The notes under the pieces: model-generated
Database searches by the model: none
The model's input: the letters and a program-made list of their open reading frames with translations, nothing else
Told to the model about the DNA's origin: nothing
Position numbers and translations under genes: made by a program
Assembly (NCBI GenBank): GCA_020851255.1
Contig: JADZDA010000011.1
Coordinates: forward strand, 1-63,541
DNA from: Burkholderiales bacterium
GTDB lineage: Bacteria; Pseudomonadota; Gammaproteobacteria; Burkholderiales; Casimicrobiaceae
Direction: 5' to 3'
DNA length: 63,541 nucleotides
Part shown: positions 60,363 through 63,541 of the stretch, piece by piece
Numbering within the stretch: the first letter of the stretch is position 1
Layout of the letters: every line of letters begins with the position of its first letter

Positions 60363-61361
60363 ATGACCGGTCGCTGCGAATTCCCGATCCTCGATCTCGA
60401 AGACCCGCCCGGGCGGTTCGCCGCGTCGTTGCGCGACGCACTCGAGCAGGTCGGCTTCTACGCACTGGTCAACCACGGCGTCGATGGGCGGCTCGTGCGC
60501 GCGGTCTACGACGCCGCCGAGCGCTTCCACGCGCTGCCCGAGGCGACGCGCCGCTCGCTCGCCGTGGCCGCCGGACACGGCGGCTACCTGCGACTGGGAG
60601 GCAGCACCTCGTACACGTCCCGGATCGCCGGCGAGGTCCGCAAGCCGAACCTCGTCGCCGGATTCTTCGTCCATCGGGATCGCCCGGAAGACGATCCGCT
60701 CGCCCGCAGCGGCGCCCCCCTGCTCCGCATGCGCAACCGCTGGCCGCCCGAAACCGCGCTGCCCGGGCTGCGGGCGACACTGCTCGAGTACACGTCGGCG
60801 CTCGAGGCCCTGGGGCGACGGCTGCTGCCGCGATACGCCGCCGCACTGGAGCTGCCGGCCGACCACTTCGACGCGAGCTTCGCCGAGGCGCACTACACGC
60901 TGAAGCTCGCGCATTACCCGGTCCTGCCCCACGACGAGCACCAGTGGGGTCTCGCGCCGCACACCGACGCGGGGTTCCTCACGCTGCTCCCCGACAACGA
61001 CACCCCCGGCCTGGAGATCCGACCGCCGGGCGGCGAGTGGCACGCGCCGCCGCGATGTCCCGGCGCGTTCATCGTCAACTCCGGCGAGACGCTCAAGCGC
61101 TGGACCAACGACCGGTTTCTCGCGACCGAGCACCGCGTGCGCAACGATTCGGGCCGCGACCGGTACTCGGTGCCGTTCTTCTACGACCCCGATCCGCGCG
61201 CGACCATCGCCTGCCTGCCGACCTGCACCGGACCGGACCGTCCGCCGCGTCACGACCCGATCACTTTCGGCGACTACTGGCAGTGGTACGTCGGCGCCAA
61301 CTTCGGTGGCGATCGGGTGCGAACGGGGGGCGCGAGCACCCGCGTCCGGGACACGCGATGA
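60363..61361 (+). CDS. isopenicillin N synthase-like 2-oxoglutarate/Fe(II) oxygenase
   Basis: GFYALVNHGV; HTDAGFLTLLPDND; ATEHRVRNDSGRDRYSVPFFYDPD. Confidence 0.88.
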   Translation: MTGRCEFPILDLEDPPGRFAASLRDALEQVGFYALVNHGVDGRLVRAVYDAAERFHALPEATRRSLAVAAGHGGYLRLGGSTSYTSRIAGEVRKPNLVAGFFVHRDRPEDDPLARSGAPLLRMRNRWPPETALPGLRATLLEYTSALEALGRRLLPRYAAALELPADHFDASFAEAHYTLKLAHYPVLPHDEHQWGLAPHTDAGFLTLLPDNDTPGLEIRPPGGEWHAPPRCPGAFIVNSGETLKRWTNDRFLATEHRVRNDSGRDRYSVPFFYDPDPRATIACLPTCTGPDRPPRHDPITFGDYWQWYVGANFGGDRVRTGGASTRVRDTR

Positions 61362-62641
61362 ACGCGGGCACGCCGGACGGACGGAGGGTCGACGTCTTCC
61401 TCGCCGGCGACGCGCTCGTCGTCGAACCCTGGTCGCAAGTCGTCGATCCCGCGTTCGTCGCGCTGGTCGAGCGGATGCGCGCGGCCGACGCGACGATCGT
61501 CAATCTCGAAACCGTGGTCCACGAGTTCCGCCACCCGGCGCAGGCCGATTCCGGCGGCACGTACATGGCGACGCCGCCCTCCATCGCCGCCGAGCTGCGC
61601 TGGGCGGGCGTCGACATGGTTTCGTCGGCGAACAACCATGCGTTCGACTACGGTTCCGGCGGCATCCTCGAAACGCTGGAGCACGTCGGGCGGTCGGGCA
61701 TCGCCGTGGCCGGCATCGGGCCGGACCTCCAGCATGCGCGGGCGCCGGTCTATCACGATGCCGCCGGAACGCGGCTCGCGCTCGTGTCGATGGCCGCGAC
61801 GTTTCATCCGTACCATCGTGCGTCGGCCTCGCGCGCGGACGTGGCCGGACGACCCGGCGTCAATCCGCTGGCGATCACCCACGGCCGGATGCTGACCTTG
61901 CCCGCGCGGGCGCTCGACTGGGTCGGTCGCCTGCACCACTTGCGCGAAGGCCGTCCGATCCCGGGCGAGAAGCGGCTCAGGCTGCTGCGCGGCGCGATCG
62001 AAATCCGCGGCGGGCCGGCGCACGAGATCGGCGTGGGCGCCCGGGTCGTCGCCGCCGATCGTCGCGCGAACCTGGACGCGGTCCGCGACGCCGCGAAGCG
62101 CGCGGACATCGTGATCGCGGCGATCCACAGCCACGACCATCGCCGCTGGCTGCGACGGTTCGCGCACGAGGCGATCGACGCGGGCGCCGCGGTCGTCCAC
62201 GTGCACGGGCTGCATGCCGTGCGGGGCATCGAAGTCCATCGCGGCGCGGTCGTGCTCTACGGGCTCGGCGACTTCGTCTACCAGCCGCACCGCGTCGCCC
62301 GCTTTCCGTCCGATCAGTACGAACAGTTCGGCCTGTCGCCGGACGCGCGGCCGGAGGACGCCGTCGACTACCACGACCGCCGCTACGGTCTCCACCGGCG
62401 CGAGACCTTCGAGGGCGCGGCGGCGCTCGTCAGCTTCCGCGATCGCCGTCCGGCGGCGGTGCGACTGCTGCCGATCGACCTGGGGTTCGGAGCGCCGCCC
62501 GAGGAGCGCGGGCGGCCGGGTCTCGCCCGCGGGGCGCTCGGCCGGCGGATCGTCGCGACGATCGCGCGTCGCTCGAAACGCTACGGCACGCGCGTGAGCT
62601 ACGACGAGGCGCGCGACGAGGGCGTCGTCCCGCTCGCCTGA
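61358..62641 (+). CDS. CapA family metallophosphatase-like protein
   Basis: VDVFLAGDALV; NLETVVHEF; MVSSANNHAFDYGSGGILETLEHV; VIAAIHSHDH; VVHVHGLHAVRGIEVHRGAVVLYGLGDFVYQ. Confidence 0.85.
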   Translation: MNAGTPDGRRVDVFLAGDALVVEPWSQVVDPAFVALVERMRAADATIVNLETVVHEFRHPAQADSGGTYMATPPSIAAELRWAGVDMVSSANNHAFDYGSGGILETLEHVGRSGIAVAGIGPDLQHARAPVYHDAAGTRLALVSMAATFHPYHRASASRADVAGRPGVNPLAITHGRMLTLPARALDWVGRLHHLREGRPIPGEKRLRLLRGAIEIRGGPAHEIGVGARVVAADRRANLDAVRDAAKRADIVIAAIHSHDHRRWLRRFAHEAIDAGAAVVHVHGLHAVRGIEVHRGAVVLYGLGDFVYQPHRVARFPSDQYEQFGLSPDARPEDAVDYHDRRYGLHRRETFEGAAALVSFRDRRPAAVRLLPIDLGFGAPPEERGRPGLARGALGRRIVATIARRSKRYGTRVSYDEARDEGVVPLA

Positions 62642-62681
62642 CGTCCGGGGACGGCGGTCCGACCCGTCACCCGATCGGTGC

Positions 62682-63227
62682 TCAGCGCGCCGGCACGTCG
62701 AGGACGATCGGCTCGTGGCCGGTCGCCGCGAGGAACGTCTCGAGTCCCGCGTGCGAGAACGCGATCGTCGCGGTGTTCACCAGCGGATGCGCCTGCAGGC
62801 GCTCCGCCGCCCACAGCGCGGAGTCGATGACCGGCGTGGCGCGGCGATCGCGGTCGTTCCGCAGCCCGAACACGCTGACCGCGCCGGGCGTCACGCCCAG
62901 CACGTCGAGGAGCGTCGCCGGCGAGGCGAGCGAGAGCTTGCCCGCGCCGATCGCCTCGCCCAGCGCGCGCAGGTCGACGCTCTTCTCGTACGGAATGACG
63001 ACGAGGAAGAGCCGGTCGCCCTTCTTCGTCTGCACGAACAGGTTCTTGCACGAGGTCCCGGCGTGCATCGGCACCAGCCGCTTCGCCTCCTCGACCGTGT
63101 AGACGGCCGGATGCGCGCAGTACTCGACTTCGATGCCGCGCGCGCGCAGGAAGTCGAGCAGCTCCGCCTCCGCTCCCGCCGCGCCGTCGCTGCCGCCCGC
63201 CGCCTCCGGTCCGCCGGCCGCGCTCAC
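62682..63227 (-). CDS. YbaK/ProX-type aminoacyl-tRNA deacylase
   Basis: [50 protein letters not shown]. Confidence 0.88.
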   Translation of the reverse strand: MSAAGGPEAAGGSDGAAGAEAELLDFLRARGIEVEYCAHPAVYTVEEAKRLVPMHAGTSCKNLFVQTKKGDRLFLVVIPYEKSVDLRALGEAIGAGKLSLASPATLLDVLGVTPGAVSVFGLRNDRDRRATPVIDSALWAAERLQAHPLVNTATIAFSHAGLETFLAATGHEPIVLDVPAR

Positions 63228-63541
63228 AGCACCTGCTCCAGGAACTCGCGCGTGCGGGACTCGCGCGGCCGCGTGAAGAACTCCTCGGGCGGCGCGTGCT
63301 CGACGATGACGCCGCCGTCGGTGAAATAGACCCAGTGCGCGACCTCGCGCGCAAAGCGCATCTCGTGGGTCACGAGCACGCAGGTCATGCCGTCATCGAC
63401 CAGTTCCCGCACGGTCACCAGCACCTCCTTCTTGGTCTCCGGGTCGAGCGCCGCCGTGACCTCGTCGAAGAGCATGATGTCCGGATTCATCGCGAGCGAG
63501 CGGGCGATCGCGACCCGCTGCTGCTGCCCGCCGGAGAGCTC
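63224..63541 (-). CDS. amino acid ABC transporter ATP-binding protein, truncated by window edge
   Basis: [61 protein letters not shown]. Confidence 0.93.
   Translation of the reverse strand, partial: ELSGGQQQRVAIARSLAMNPDIMLFDEVTAALDPETKKEVLVTVRELVDDGMTCVLVTHEMRFAREVAHWVYFTDGGVIVEHAPPEEFFTRPRESRTREFLEQVL

Noticed and set aside
60363-62641. 2OG oxygenase plus CapA-like pair as a natural-product cluster
   Set aside because: Two overlapping genes only, with no carrier, ligase or synthase nearby; insufficient evidence

Overview
The window is high-GC chromosomal DNA, most likely from a betaproteobacterium, and almost entirely coding. Left to right: (1) a housekeeping block: glyQ (5' truncated), glyS, gmhB, plsC, a YgjP-like metalloprotease, cyaY, a small lipoprotein, lysA. 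(2) A Lys/Ala-rich histone-H1-like gene, mltD, gloB, a methyltransferase, rnhA and several DUF genes. (3) A ~14 kb minus-strand fatty-acid degradation region (14.1-28.3 kb) with two thiolase/multifunctional-protein pairs, FadL, a thioesterase, FadD, an acyl-CoA dehydrogenase and a PsrA-like TetR regulator with a candidate operator over its predicted start. (4) A storage-lipid neighbourhood (29.6-42.6 kb): PHA_gran_rgn protein, two phasins with basic tails, GMC oxidoreductase with a Tat-type small subunit, patatin, acyl-CoA-binding protein, a WS/DGAT wax synthase gene interrupted by one in-frame TAA, and a Maqu_2507-type fatty acyl-CoA reductase. (5) A CarH/LitR-type B12 photoreceptor-regulator (W-x9-EH and E-x-H-x-x-G both present) divergent from folE2 and an eight-gene set (FAD oxidoreductase, DUF1365, Cfa-like methyltransferase, chalcone-isomerase-like, MFS, DUF3833, SDR, NTF2-like). 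This looks like a light-controlled membrane fatty-acid modification operon. (6) tRNA-Met, an IPTL-CTERM-like surface protein, Uup-type ABC-F, TrpB2, a decayed Bug-family gene, a 2OG-Fe(II) oxygenase, a CapA-like protein, a YbaK-type deacylase and a truncated amino-acid ABC ATPase. Two different inverted-repeat elements (29466-29564 and 29987-30175) each overlap the stop codon of a flanking gene. No CRISPR, rRNA or prophage was seen. All functional calls come from reading translations; no database search was run.
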